From: Blastocatellia bacterium
Lineage (GTDB): Bacteria > Acidobacteriota > Blastocatellia > HR10
Assembly: GCA_035573895.1 (NCBI GenBank)
Contig: DATLZR010000041.1
Coordinates: forward strand, 1 to 42,619
Length of the DNA: 42,619 bases
Direction: 5' to 3'
Each line of letters opens with the position of its first letter. Position 1 is the first letter of the stretch. A program made the position numbers and the translations under genes. Shown piece by piece: positions 18,390-28,788 of this stretch. The notes under the pieces were generated by a model that had not been told where the DNA came from, did not search any database, and worked only from the letters and a program-made list of their open reading frames with translations.

Positions 18390-20810
18390 ATGAGAAAGTG
18401 GATATGGCTTGCCGCGACTGTCGTTATCGCAGTGAATCCTTTGGCGCAGGTTTGGCCGCAGGCACAACGCCAAACAGAACGAATCGAGCAGCCGGCTTAC
18501 CATGCCGTTTCCTCGACGTTCGGAGCGACGAGCACGGGTCTGTATGGCACCATGAGCGTGCGAACGCTTCGACGCGGGGAGTGGACGGTTGGCGTCCTCT
18601 GGAACAATTTTGATCGGGATCCGGGAGATATAGATGTCAACCAGATCCCGGTGACTCTCACGTTAGGACTTACGAATCGGCTGGAGGTATTCGGGGCAGT
18701 AGATCTCATGCAGGAGGTAACCTCGCGGCAGCCGTTCCTCTTGAGTGGCAGTTCCTTTAACATTGGTCGGTTTCGATTTGGCGGACCGGGAGCTGACCCG
18801 ATCCAGGCATTTGGACCGCCCCGCGGCGGCCGTGAAGGGACTGCTTTCTTCCCCCGCACACAAGCCCCTGGCGGAGGGATTCTCCCTTCCATTGGGGCGT
18901 TCGCCGGAGACTTTCCCGGGTTCGGCCCGTTTGATCGCCCGAGTTATTACAATGACTTTCCGTTCTTTCCTTTTGCAACGGATGCGGGGGCGAGGATGTC
19001 CTCATCTGGACTGGGGAATTTCACGCTCGGCCTGAAGTATGCACTTTCGGATCCGGATAAATGGATCAGTTTCGGGGCCGGTGGATTGGTGCGCCTGCCA
19101 TCGGCGCGAAATTTTCATGCGCTCGCCCAGGGGCGAGGGGCCGGAGCGGTTGATGGAGGGCCCTTCATTCTGGCGAGCGAAGAGGTCTTCAATGGCCGGA
19201 TGCGAATTCATCAAAACCTCGGCTACATCTTCACCGGGGACATCGAGCGCGGCGGAATTCGCTTGCTGGATCGGCGGGATGAGTTGTTGATGAATGCCGG
19301 TCTGGAGTTTGTTGCGACGAAGAATATCGTCTATACAGGCGAACTGAATGCCAAGGTTTTCGTGGGAGGTGGAACGCCGAATCTCAATCCTGTCAACCCG
19401 CTGGATCTCGTCCTGGGGGCACGGTTCTATCTTCGGGAGGGCTCGATTCACTTCGGGGGGAGCTGGCGGAGATTGTTGACGGCAGCCGATGATCGCACCG
19501 TCTTTTCTGAGGATCCGGTGCAGGTTCGTCTCCGGCAAGGTGATGTGAATGGGTTCGTGGTCACGCTGGGATTTGGTCGCAGACAAGCCAAGGTTATCCC
19601 GCCTCCTCCGAACCGGCCTCCGGTGATTACGGCGCTCGAAGCAGATAAAGAGGAGGTCTACGATGGGGAACCCGACGGATTCACCTGTCGGGCGACCGAC
19701 CCGGACGGGGATTTTCTCATTTACACCTGGGAGACGACGGCCGGTCGAATCGAGGGGAGCGGAGCGCGCGTGACCCTTAACACGACAGGTATTAATCCAC
19801 GGACGGGTTCGCCGCCGGTGAGAGTAACTGTCACGGTGACGGTTGATGATGGGCGAGGAGGGACGGCAACGGCAAGCAAGACCATCTCGGTATTAGCTCC
19901 GGTGCCTCCCCCGCCGCCTCCGCCTCCACCCAATCGCCCGCCGAGGATCGAGGCAATTGAGGTTAGTGTAGTTGGCACACCGCAGGTCGAAGGTCAGTTC
20001 ACGGACGGAGACATTCTCCAGATCCGTGGGCGAGCGACTGATCCCGATAACGACCCACTCACTTACCAGTGGTCAGTGACGAGCGGCTCTCTGACTGGCA
20101 GCGGGGAGCAGGTGCGCTTGAATACCGGCGGGGTTACGTCCGGGCCGGGTGCTCCACCGGTTACGATCACCATCTCTCTTACGGTCAGCGACGGGCGAGG
20201 GGGTACGGATTCCGACTCGCGAAGCGTGATCGTTCATGCCGTACGGAAACCTGAGCCGATCCGTGCGCCGGACATCGTGTTCCCGCGCGGGAGTGCTCGC
20301 GTGACCAATCAGCACAAGGCTGTGCTCGATGATGTGGCGGAACGGCTCGTCCAGGATCCTCGGGCAACGCTCATCATTGATGCTCATGCCGATCGGGGAG
20401 AACCTCGGGGGATTGCGCGGCGTCGGGCCGAGAATGCCAAGGCATATCTTGTGCAAAAACGAGGGATCAATCCCAATCGCATCACCATTCGGGTATTTGA
20501 TGCGACGCGACCTCACCCGAGTGGACAGCGGCGGCTGAATCCCAGACTGGAGCTGTGGATTGTACCTGAAGGCGCGGAGATCCCGAAACCTCCCGAACCG
20601 GTCAGGCGTCCGCAAGCTCACAGCGAAGTGGCGCCTCGATCACTTCTGGCCAAGCAACTCGCCCTGGGAGGAGATTGGCGCCGATATTCAGCATCGTTTC
20701 TGGCTGCGAGCCCGGCGACTCGGCGCCATTTGAGCATGCGGGGCCGCTTGCCTCAGAGGGAGGGGCGAAGCGTTTCCTCGATTCTCCGGCTGAATCGAAC
20801 ACGATCGTGA
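18390..20810 (+). CDS. OmpA-family outer-membrane protein with tandem PKD/Ig-like domains
   Basis: 806 residues from ATG 18390 (GAGAGGAGG just upstream). Residues 1-25 form a signal peptide (KWIWLAATVVIAVNPLAQVWPQA). Residues about 30-390 alternate short strands typical of an outer-membrane barrel. Two PKD/Ig-like repeats start at about 407 and 514, each opened by a Pro-rich linker and NRPP and containing RATDPD plus DGRGG. An OmpA C-terminal peptidoglycan-binding domain spans about 628-726 (DIVFPRGSARVTNQHKAVLDDVA, then RRRAENAKAYL). The last 75-80 residues are Arg-rich and unlike any domain; another frame is also open there, so a late frameshift is possible. The probable role is tethering the outer membrane to peptidoglycan. 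Confidence 0.85.
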   Translation: MRKWIWLAATVVIAVNPLAQVWPQAQRQTERIEQPAYHAVSSTFGATSTGLYGTMSVRTLRRGEWTVGVLWNNFDRDPGDIDVNQIPVTLTLGLTNRLEVFGAVDLMQEVTSRQPFLLSGSSFNIGRFRFGGPGADPIQAFGPPRGGREGTAFFPRTQAPGGGILPSIGAFAGDFPGFGPFDRPSYYNDFPFFPFATDAGARMSSSGLGNFTLGLKYALSDPDKWISFGAGGLVRLPSARNFHALAQGRGAGAVDGGPFILASEEVFNGRMRIHQNLGYIFTGDIERGGIRLLDRRDELLMNAGLEFVATKNIVYTGELNAKVFVGGGTPNLNPVNPLDLVLGARFYLREGSIHFGGSWRRLLTAADDRTVFSEDPVQVRLRQGDVNGFVVTLGFGRRQAKVIPPPPNRPPVITALEADKEEVYDGEPDGFTCRATDPDGDFLIYTWETTAGRIEGSGARVTLNTTGINPRTGSPPVRVTVTVTVDDGRGGTATASKTISVLAPVPPPPPPPPPNRPPRIEAIEVSVVGTPQVEGQFTDGDILQIRGRATDPDNDPLTYQWSVTSGSLTGSGEQVRLNTGGVTSGPGAPPVTITISLTVSDGRGGTDSDSRSVIVHAVRKPEPIRAPDIVFPRGSARVTNQHKAVLDDVAERLVQDPRATLIIDAHADRGEPRGIARRRAENAKAYLVQKRGINPNRITIRVFDATRPHPSGQRRLNPRLELWIVPEGAEIPKPPEPVRRPQAHSEVAPRSLLAKQLALGGDWRRYSASFLAASPATRRHLSMRGRLPQREGRSVSSILRLNRTRS
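19898..19941 (+). repeat. Poly-proline coding repeat between PKD domains
   Basis: CCT/CCG/CCC/CCA codons in a row encode nine consecutive prolines and flanking Val-Pro and Asn-Arg-Pro-Pro. A shorter Pro-rich linker precedes the first PKD repeat at about 19600-19625. Such tracts can stall ribosomes and depend on EF-P, whose gene is also in this window. Confidence 0.7.
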
Positions 20811-20976
20811 CCGTGAAGCCGAGCCCCAGGGTGGCGATTTGATCATACGCTTGCGGGATGATGGTTGGATCGCGCGAAGGTTAGACGGAATCACGACCAA
20901 AGCAAGCCTACCAGCGGCAACCGTCAGATCTCTGCTGTCCCTTCTGTCCTTTTTCAATAGAGAACTGATGGGTATC

Positions 20977-21004
20977 TTGAAATTTCGGCGAGTCCGGTTA
21001 TACT
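20977..21004 (+). promoter_or_regulatory. Sigma70-like promoter of greA
   Basis: TTGAAA, 16-nt spacer, TATACT. Transcription should start near 21011, leaving about 25 nt with GAGGGAGGGG before ATG 21036. The remaining part of the 225-bp gap after the OmpA-like gene shows nothing else. Confidence 0.65.
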
Positions 21005-21035
21005 TGATACCGCATCATCATCAAGAGGGAGGGGC

Positions 21036-23440
<2,405 letters not shown>

Positions 23441-23466
23441 TCACGCATCTTTATTAAAGACGGAAA

Positions 23467-23496
23467 AGTATATTCGCACCAGCCACACCTCAGCAA
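23467..23496 (-). promoter_or_regulatory. Promoter of thiC
   Basis: Minus strand TTGCTG (23496-23491), 18-nt spacer, TATACT (23472-23467). The start is expected near 23461, giving a leader of about 33 nt. A 7-bp inverted repeat (AGCCACA/TGTGGCT) with a GC-rich inner stem lies across and upstream of the -35 box, on the DNA rather than in the transcript. Confidence 0.5.
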
Positions 23497-23650
23497 CGGC
23501 GCCGGTGAGCCTCCGGCCGAGTTTGTGGCTTTTCGATGCCATATACCTGACAGAGGCTGGTTGCGTGGGGATGACCAGTGGTGTAACATAGTCCGCGAAG
23601 GTGGATCATGAGACAAGCGTAAAGGCGCCAAGAGCGAGGGAGCGAAGGAC

Positions 23651-24892
23651 ATGGCGATGAGAATTAAAATCAGCGTGCTGGTGATTTCCGTCATTGTGGC
23701 ATTCTACATCATCGTGGGTGGGTTACTGCCGCGCTATGGTGTGATTGCGAGCAACAATGATCCCTACTCTCAGCTCACGATATTCCAGGAGGTTTTGAGT
23801 CGGATTGTGAGCGATTACGTTGACGAGCCCGATCTGGAGAAGGTCCGGTTGGGAGCGTTGCGTGGTCTTGCAGAGGGACTTGATCCCTACAGTGCCTATC
23901 TATCTCCCGCTCAGGTGAAGCGGATGACGTCCGGTGTCCCTGCGGGGGAAGGAGAGAGTGGTTTGATCGTGTCTAAAGTGGCTGGCTATCTCTACGTCGT
24001 CTCTGTGATTCCGGGATCACCAGCGGCAACTATTGGGCTATCGGCCGGAGATGTCATCGAGTTCGTTGCCGGAAAAGCAACTCGTGACTTAAGCCTCTAT
24101 GAAGCGAAGGATCTGCTTGTCGGTCCAGTGGGGACTGAGGTTGAACTCAGGGCTTTCCGGGGGGGGCGGTCGGAAACTTTTAAACTCAAACTTGAAGCTC
24201 TTCGACCAAGACGACCTGAAGGAAAGGTTCTGGAGGCCGGCGTCGGGTATCTGAGGCTTGGATCGCTAGAGGAAGGAGAAGCCGATTTGATCAAGTCAGA
24301 GCTTATGGCGCTTCAGGCTCGTGGCGTGGATCGGCTAATTTTAGATGTTCGAGGTGTGGCTACGGGGAAGCTGTCAGAGGCTGTGAGAATTGCGAATTTC
24401 TTTGTGGGAAGTGGGGTGTTGGTGAAAATGGTTGGTCGTGAAGGGCGTGTTCGTGAGACGATCGAGGCAGATCCACATCAGGTCATTTTCCGCAAGCCCC
24501 TTATTGTTCTCATTGATCGAAGCACAGCGGGACCGGCTGAAGTTCTGGCTGCAGCCATTGGGGAAAACAAAAGAGGGGAACTTGTTGGAGAACGAACCTT
24601 TGGCATCGGTGGAGAACAAGAGCTCTTTCGATTGCGGGATGGAGGTGCCCTCTACATTACCACCGTTAAGTACGCATCTCCTACCGGGCGACCGATCATG
24701 GGTGCCACATCGGCGACAAGTGGAGTTCAGCCGACGATCGAAGTTCGACGTCCCGATCGTGGGATGAGCCCGGAAGAGCTGGAAGAACGTGAGGAACTGC
24801 CTCCTTCGGAGCAACGTTTACCCCGGCAGCCATCGGCTCAGGCAGAAGATATTCAACTTAAGAGAGCCCTGGAGATTATTCGTTCAAAGTGA
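23651..24892 (+). CDS. S41 (CtpA/Prc-type) peptidase homologue, catalytic residues apparently lost
   Basis: 413 residues. An N-terminal hydrophobic segment (about 5-28) anchors or exports it, a PDZ domain follows (about 101-180; SVIPGSPAATIGLSAGDVIE), then the S41 fold (about 190-350) with VGYLRLGSLEEGEADLI and LILDVRG. Active members read S-A-S-A-S-E and, 25 residues after the nucleophile, FGKG. Here the strand reads STAGPAEVLAAA and FGIGGEQ, so the Ser position is Gly 294 and the Lys position Ile 319; the accessory Gln is kept. This predicts a non-proteolytic scaffold. The Pro/Glu-rich tail may be flexible. GAGGGAG precedes ATG 23651, and a weak TTGCGT-17-TAACAT promoter precedes that. Confidence 0.85.
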   Translation: MAMRIKISVLVISVIVAFYIIVGGLLPRYGVIASNNDPYSQLTIFQEVLSRIVSDYVDEPDLEKVRLGALRGLAEGLDPYSAYLSPAQVKRMTSGVPAGEGESGLIVSKVAGYLYVVSVIPGSPAATIGLSAGDVIEFVAGKATRDLSLYEAKDLLVGPVGTEVELRAFRGGRSETFKLKLEALRPRRPEGKVLEAGVGYLRLGSLEEGEADLIKSELMALQARGVDRLILDVRGVATGKLSEAVRIANFFVGSGVLVKMVGREGRVRETIEADPHQVIFRKPLIVLIDRSTAGPAEVLAAAIGENKRGELVGERTFGIGGEQELFRLRDGGALYITTVKYASPTGRPIMGATSATSGVQPTIEVRRPDRGMSPEELEEREELPPSEQRLPRQPSAQAEDIQLKRALEIIRSK

Positions 24893-25525
24893 AGGTTTCC
24901 GCTGAAGAAGGAAAGGGTGGCGGCTGACTTAAGTCAGCGGTTGTCCCGTGTGGAAAGCACTCCTCATAGAACAGGGGAAGTCATGCCGAGATTTTATTCG
25001 AGGTTATGTAATGAGGGGGGTAAAATGGGGGTCATCACCAACCTCGCGCCCGAGAATCTCTCATATTACGCAAAGCTACGTTCAGGGTCAGCAAGAGGGA
25101 AGCTTTGCCCCAGGTGGTCGTGTTGGATGATTCGTTGGTGGAATTGTGACGTGCGTCTGATAACTTCCAGCATTTTCAAATGTTGACTAAATAGCGGACC
25201 TTTAAGGATGCACTTCCGATTAACAAGCGTCAGGCGATCAGCGAGTTATCGCTAGTTCTTTCGGGTTTTTCAAAAAGTGGGGGAGTACGACTCCCGCTGG
25301 GATTTGATATGCGTGTCTTAAGGAGCTTACGATCGTGTTATGGATCAGATTGGTTCCCAAGATTCCGTGGTTCTGGATTGCGTGGCGGAATCCTACTGGC
25401 CGGAGGAATAATGAAATCTTGGGTTGGGTAATGCCTTGCGTTCGAGGGATAGTAGATGCTACTTGCATTTCAGCAAACGAACGAGTGTGATCTGGGTGCG
25501 GAAGATGAAAAAGCGGGGCAAGGGC
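24893..25525. other. 633-bp region without a recognisable gene, rich in inverted repeats
   Basis: It lies between the S41-like gene and the Nudix gene. Short frames occur on both strands, none with a ribosome-binding site, family motif or protein-like composition. Inverted repeats seen by eye: 24923-24938 (perfect palindrome), 25281-25295 (GGGAGT/ACTCCC, 3-nt loop), 25356-25364 with 25415-25423 (CCCAAGATT/AATCTTGGG), and inside that pair 25362-25367 with 25386-25391. It looks more A+T-rich than its neighbours. It could hold an untranslated RNA or a decayed element; no transposase trace is clear. Confidence 0.5.
24923..24938. other. Perfect 16-bp palindrome downstream of the S41-like gene
   Basis: GCTGACTTAAGTCAGC reads the same on both strands and begins 31 bp after the stop codon. 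As RNA it forms a 6-bp stem with a TTAA loop but no U-run follows. It may be a weak terminator hairpin or a dimeric-protein site. Confidence 0.4.
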
Positions 25526-26008
25526 ATGGCGACAAAGAAAAGGAGCGCGGGGTTACTTCCTTTCCGGAAAGTTTCTGGGACCATTGAGGTACTGTTGGTT
25601 CATCCTGGGGGTCCGTTCTGGGTGAAGAAGGACGAAGGCGCGTGGTCCATTCCCAAGGGTGAGATTGAAGGTAATGAGGACCCTCAGGTTGCAGCAAGGC
25701 GTGAGTTCGAAGAGGAGGTAGGGGGTATGGTCGTCGGAGACATGATCGCGTTGGAACCGGTCCGCCTGCCGGGAGGAAAACTGGTTTATGCCTGGGCTGT
25801 CGAAATGGATTTGGAGCCCTCGAGAGTCAAGAGCAACACCTTCACGATGGAATGGCCACCGAAGTCTGGAAAGATAGCAGAATTTCCCGAGATAGACAGG
25901 GCCGAATGGTTCACGCTCGATGTTGCTCGGCGGAAAATCGTAAAAGGTCAGGTTAGTTTCCTTGACCAGCTGGAAAGGATACTCATAGGGGGAAGGGGAA
26001 ACCTGTAG
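25526..26008 (+). CDS. Nudix hydrolase
   Basis: 160 residues from ATG 25526. The full Nudix box G-x5-E-x7-R-E-F-x-E-E-x-G is at residues 45-66. The N-terminal SAGLLPFRK and EVLLVHPGGPFWVKKDEGAWSIPKG match a family of small MutT-like proteins often annotated as NTP pyrophosphohydrolases. Such enzymes cleave nucleoside diphosphates linked to another group; the substrate cannot be read. ATG 25505 also lies in frame with GGAAG next to it, and the frame opens to 25424, but 25526 gives the family N-terminus (M-x-K-K-R-SAG). It converges with lpxK, with 72 bp between them. Confidence 0.9.
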   Translation: MATKKRSAGLLPFRKVSGTIEVLLVHPGGPFWVKKDEGAWSIPKGEIEGNEDPQVAARREFEEEVGGMVVGDMIALEPVRLPGGKLVYAWAVEMDLEPSRVKSNTFTMEWPPKSGKIAEFPEIDRAEWFTLDVARRKIVKGQVSFLDQLERILIGGRGNL

Positions 26009-26080
26009 TAAGTTTTTCGGTTGAGAACCTGCAGGTTGAACCCATTTTGCCGGGAATGTCTGCCGTTGAAACACGGGTCG

Positions 26081-27259
26081 TCAGACTGAGAAAAGGTTGG
26101 TTGATGAGTGAAGGTGGGACAGCAGGAACTGTCGGAACCGGGCTTCATCGTCAAGGTGGGCTTGGATTCGGCTGACATAAATCGGTACTTGGACTGGTGT
26201 GGAAATGACCTGTCGGAGACGAATCCAATCCTTTTCCGTTGTAACAATCATTTGACAGCGAGATCGTTCCGCCTCCTGTAGAAGATGTTTGACGTCACCC
26301 GGAGTGTACCGGTGATGGTCACGAAAGGAAACGAAGCGAATGACGCGAGCTTGAAAGTGACAGAGGTCTTCGTAAAACAGGAATGGATTTCCAATTGAAC
26401 AAACGGCGAGGACGGTAAGACCGGAGAGCTTCTGGGGAGGGAGGCGATTTCCGGTAAGCGGATCGTAAACGTCTGTCATTTCATGGTAGCTATAGAAGAT
26501 GGGGGCAGCAGGGGCGATAGTCCGAATTGTATGCTCAAGGCTGAATTGGTCAAAGGGTCTGTCGGCGCGGGTAATGACAACGGCACTAGCTCGGGCAAGG
26601 CTGTGGACTGGCTCCCGGAGTGTTCCCTGTGGCGGAAAAGCGAAGTCACCGAAGGGGTTGGTGGCATCAACTAAAACAATGTCAGCAGTGCGCTCGATTT
26701 GGAGGTGCTGGAAACCATCGTCGAGGAGATAGATGTCGCAGGGAGAAGTAGCTTCAACAAGCTGGATCGTCTGATAGCGGCTTGACCCGACGGCGATCAC
26801 GGAGCCGTGCAGGTGCTGGGCGAGGAGCAGGGGTTCATCGCCGCTTATATTGGGATCGGGGTGGAGAATGTGGGAGCCGTCGGAGACGAGCAGGGGGTGG
26901 GAACCCTGGCGTCCATATCCGCGACTGATAACGGCAGTTCGGTACCCTGCCTGTTGCAACAACCGTGCAAGGTATTCCACAAAGGGAGTCTTACCCGTCC
27001 CTCCGAGAGTCAGATTGCCGACACTGACAACAGGTTTAGATACTCGCTTGGACTTGAGGTACCCCTGTTGATAGAGGCTGAGCCGGGTGCACGCGGCTAT
27101 TTGATAGAGGCGGGAAAGCAAGACACGAATTGGCTTTGGGACGAGGGATTGATACCGTGCCCAGGTGTCCATCATCTGAAATGAAGGCAGAGGTGACGGC
27201 GTGTTCTGCACTCTCTTTGAGCGGTGTATTTTCCCTCCAGGGCCTTTGTCCTGCTTCAT
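26081..27259 (-). CDS. lpxK: Tetraacyldisaccharide 4'-kinase
   Basis: 392 residues. It phosphorylates the 4' position of the lipid A disaccharide at the inner membrane. The P-loop VGNLTLGGTGKTP, then TAVISRGYGR, SGDEPLLLAQ, VGSSRY and the YLLDDGFQHLQIERTADIVLVDA segment are all LpxK signatures, and the C-terminal IVTTEKDWIRLRQ completes it. ATG 27259 is chosen because AGGAGA lies 9 nt upstream; it adds 28 basic residues before MMDTWARYQ (27175), where no ribosome-binding site is present. A hydrophobic amphipathic start (LLSRLYQIAACTRLSLYQ) fits membrane attachment. waaA lies 155 bp upstream. Confidence 0.94.
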   Translation of the reverse strand: MKQDKGPGGKIHRSKRVQNTPSPLPSFQMMDTWARYQSLVPKPIRVLLSRLYQIAACTRLSLYQQGYLKSKRVSKPVVSVGNLTLGGTGKTPFVEYLARLLQQAGYRTAVISRGYGRQGSHPLLVSDGSHILHPDPNISGDEPLLLAQHLHGSVIAVGSSRYQTIQLVEATSPCDIYLLDDGFQHLQIERTADIVLVDATNPFGDFAFPPQGTLREPVHSLARASAVVITRADRPFDQFSLEHTIRTIAPAAPIFYSYHEMTDVYDPLTGNRLPPQKLSGLTVLAVCSIGNPFLFYEDLCHFQARVIRFVSFRDHHRYTPGDVKHLLQEAERSRCQMIVTTEKDWIRLRQVISTPVQVPIYVSRIQAHLDDEARFRQFLLSHLHSSTNLFSV

Positions 27260-27414
27260 CCGACGCGCTCTCCTGGCAGTCCACGACGGTTCAGCAGCGA
27301 TCCTGACCGGTGAGGATTAAGTGGCACGAAATGTGGCGAGCCGGCATCGTTTTCCATGTTGCTCTCTCGACAGGTGTCGGTTAATGGGTGAGGGACATTT
27401 TGTAGTGAGCATCT

Positions 27415-28782
27415 TCAGCCTCTGGTCATTGGTTCGGAGCTATAGCGATTCATTCCGGAAGGGTGTCGGGAAGTGAGGGCGGCGGTTATATAAGCAAGGC
27501 ATCTTTCCGTAGCTCCCTGGTAGTACCTCCGTGCGAACCAGGCCAGTTGATGGAGCGGTCCATTCCTCGAGGCGGGGAAATAGAGAGATATTGCTGTTGC
27601 GAGCGCGCTTGCGAGATCCTCAGATCGAGACCGGCTGGCGGGAGCGAGTCGGGTAACGGGCGGAAGATCTCCTGCTGTCTCCGGCCATTTCGGAATAGCA
27701 GATTCTGGAAATCCCGGTCCGACGATGACGGGGCATCCTCGGAGCAAGGGTTCTGCGATGTTATGACGGGCGGAGCCGAGGAGCGAGCCACCAAGAACGG
27801 CAACCGAGGCGATGTGGTAGAAGGCGGGTAACTCTCCCAGTGTATCGAGGAGAATTACGGTCGTATCAGGAGAAGGGGAGGTTGTGCGAGTCCGACGGGC
27901 AAAGGAGAGGCCGGATGCCCGAATGATCCGTCCAACGTGGTCGAACCGTTCGGGCCGCCGTGGCGCAATCACGAGTCGTGAAGTGCGAAGAGACGATGAG
28001 TTCTCCAGGAGCTTCTTGAAGGCCGAGAGAATGATTTCCTCTTCCCCTTCGGCTGTGCTGGCCGCGACGATGACTGAGGATTGTTCAGAGAGGGAGAAGA
28101 GGTGAGAGAGTTCGCCGAGCTTTTTCTCCTCCTCAGGCGAAACGGACACATCCCATTTCATATTGCCGACGACGACCACCCGTTTCGGATCGGCGCCCAA
28201 GGCGAGAACTCGGCTGGCATCTTCTTCAGATTGCATGAGCAGGTAGGAGAAGTCGTTCAGGATCCGCGCCGCAAACCGCCCGAGCCGGCGGTACCCGTTG
28301 AATGAACGCTGAGAGATCCTCCCGTTGATCAGGATCACGGAAATGCCGCGCTGTCGGCATTCGTGGAGGAACCGCGGCCATATTTCCGTTTCCATGATGA
28401 GGACGAGATCCGGATTAATGCGATCCAGAGCACGTCGGACAGAGAATGCCCAATCGAAAGGGAAGTAGACGGTGATGGCGTCCTGGCTGTAGAGATTGCG
28501 TGCGATTTGCTGGCCGGTGGCTGTTACGGTGGAGATGACAAGCCGCAGGGGACTGAGGTTGGCGCGAAGCTTTTCCACAAGCGGCTGCGTGGATAGGACC
28601 TCGCCGACGGAGACGGCGTGGATCCAGATCGTTGGGGCCCCGGGCCCGAGTGGGGGGAGAAATCCCAGCCGGTGACGAAGATCCGGAAGGGCGTCCTTCC
28701 GGCGCTGGGCTCGAAGCAGCGCCCGGGGAGCCAGAAGCACCGCAGCACACGTAAGGAGCGCGCTGTAGAGCCAAAAGATCAT
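27415..28782 (-). CDS. waaA: Kdo transferase (3-deoxy-D-manno-octulosonic acid transferase)
   Basis: 455 residues, GT30 family, GT-B fold. An N-terminal membrane anchor (MIFWLYSALLTCAAVLLAP) precedes the catalytic part. IWIHAVSVGEVLSTQPL holds the conserved catalytic Glu, followed by STVTATGQQIA, YFPFDWAFSVRRALDRINPDLVLIMETEIWPRFLHECR and INGRISQRSFNGYRRLG. The C-terminal half has GNMKWDV, VIAPRRPERF and an AVLGGSLLGSARHNIAEPLLRGCPVIVGP region, where most members read HNPLEPA. It transfers Kdo to lipid IVA. The start has only a weak ribosome-binding site, and ppdK ends 6 bp upstream, so translation may be coupled. Confidence 0.94.
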   Translation of the reverse strand: MIFWLYSALLTCAAVLLAPRALLRAQRRKDALPDLRHRLGFLPPLGPGAPTIWIHAVSVGEVLSTQPLVEKLRANLSPLRLVISTVTATGQQIARNLYSQDAITVYFPFDWAFSVRRALDRINPDLVLIMETEIWPRFLHECRQRGISVILINGRISQRSFNGYRRLGRFAARILNDFSYLLMQSEEDASRVLALGADPKRVVVVGNMKWDVSVSPEEEKKLGELSHLFSLSEQSSVIVAASTAEGEEEIILSAFKKLLENSSSLRTSRLVIAPRRPERFDHVGRIIRASGLSFARRTRTTSPSPDTTVILLDTLGELPAFYHIASVAVLGGSLLGSARHNIAEPLLRGCPVIVGPGFPESAIPKWPETAGDLPPVTRLAPASRSRSEDLASALATAISLYFPASRNGPLHQLAWFARRYYQGATERCLAYITAALTSRHPSGMNRYSSEPMTRG

Positions 28783-28788
28783 CTGGCA

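Noticed and set aside
24917-25186. Small protein-coding frame after the S41-like gene
   Set aside because: It has no ribosome-binding site, an irregular residue mix and no family likeness.
26026-26037. AACCTGCAGGTT palindrome as a terminator between the Nudix gene and lpxK
   Set aside because: It is short, has no loop and no T-run on either strand.
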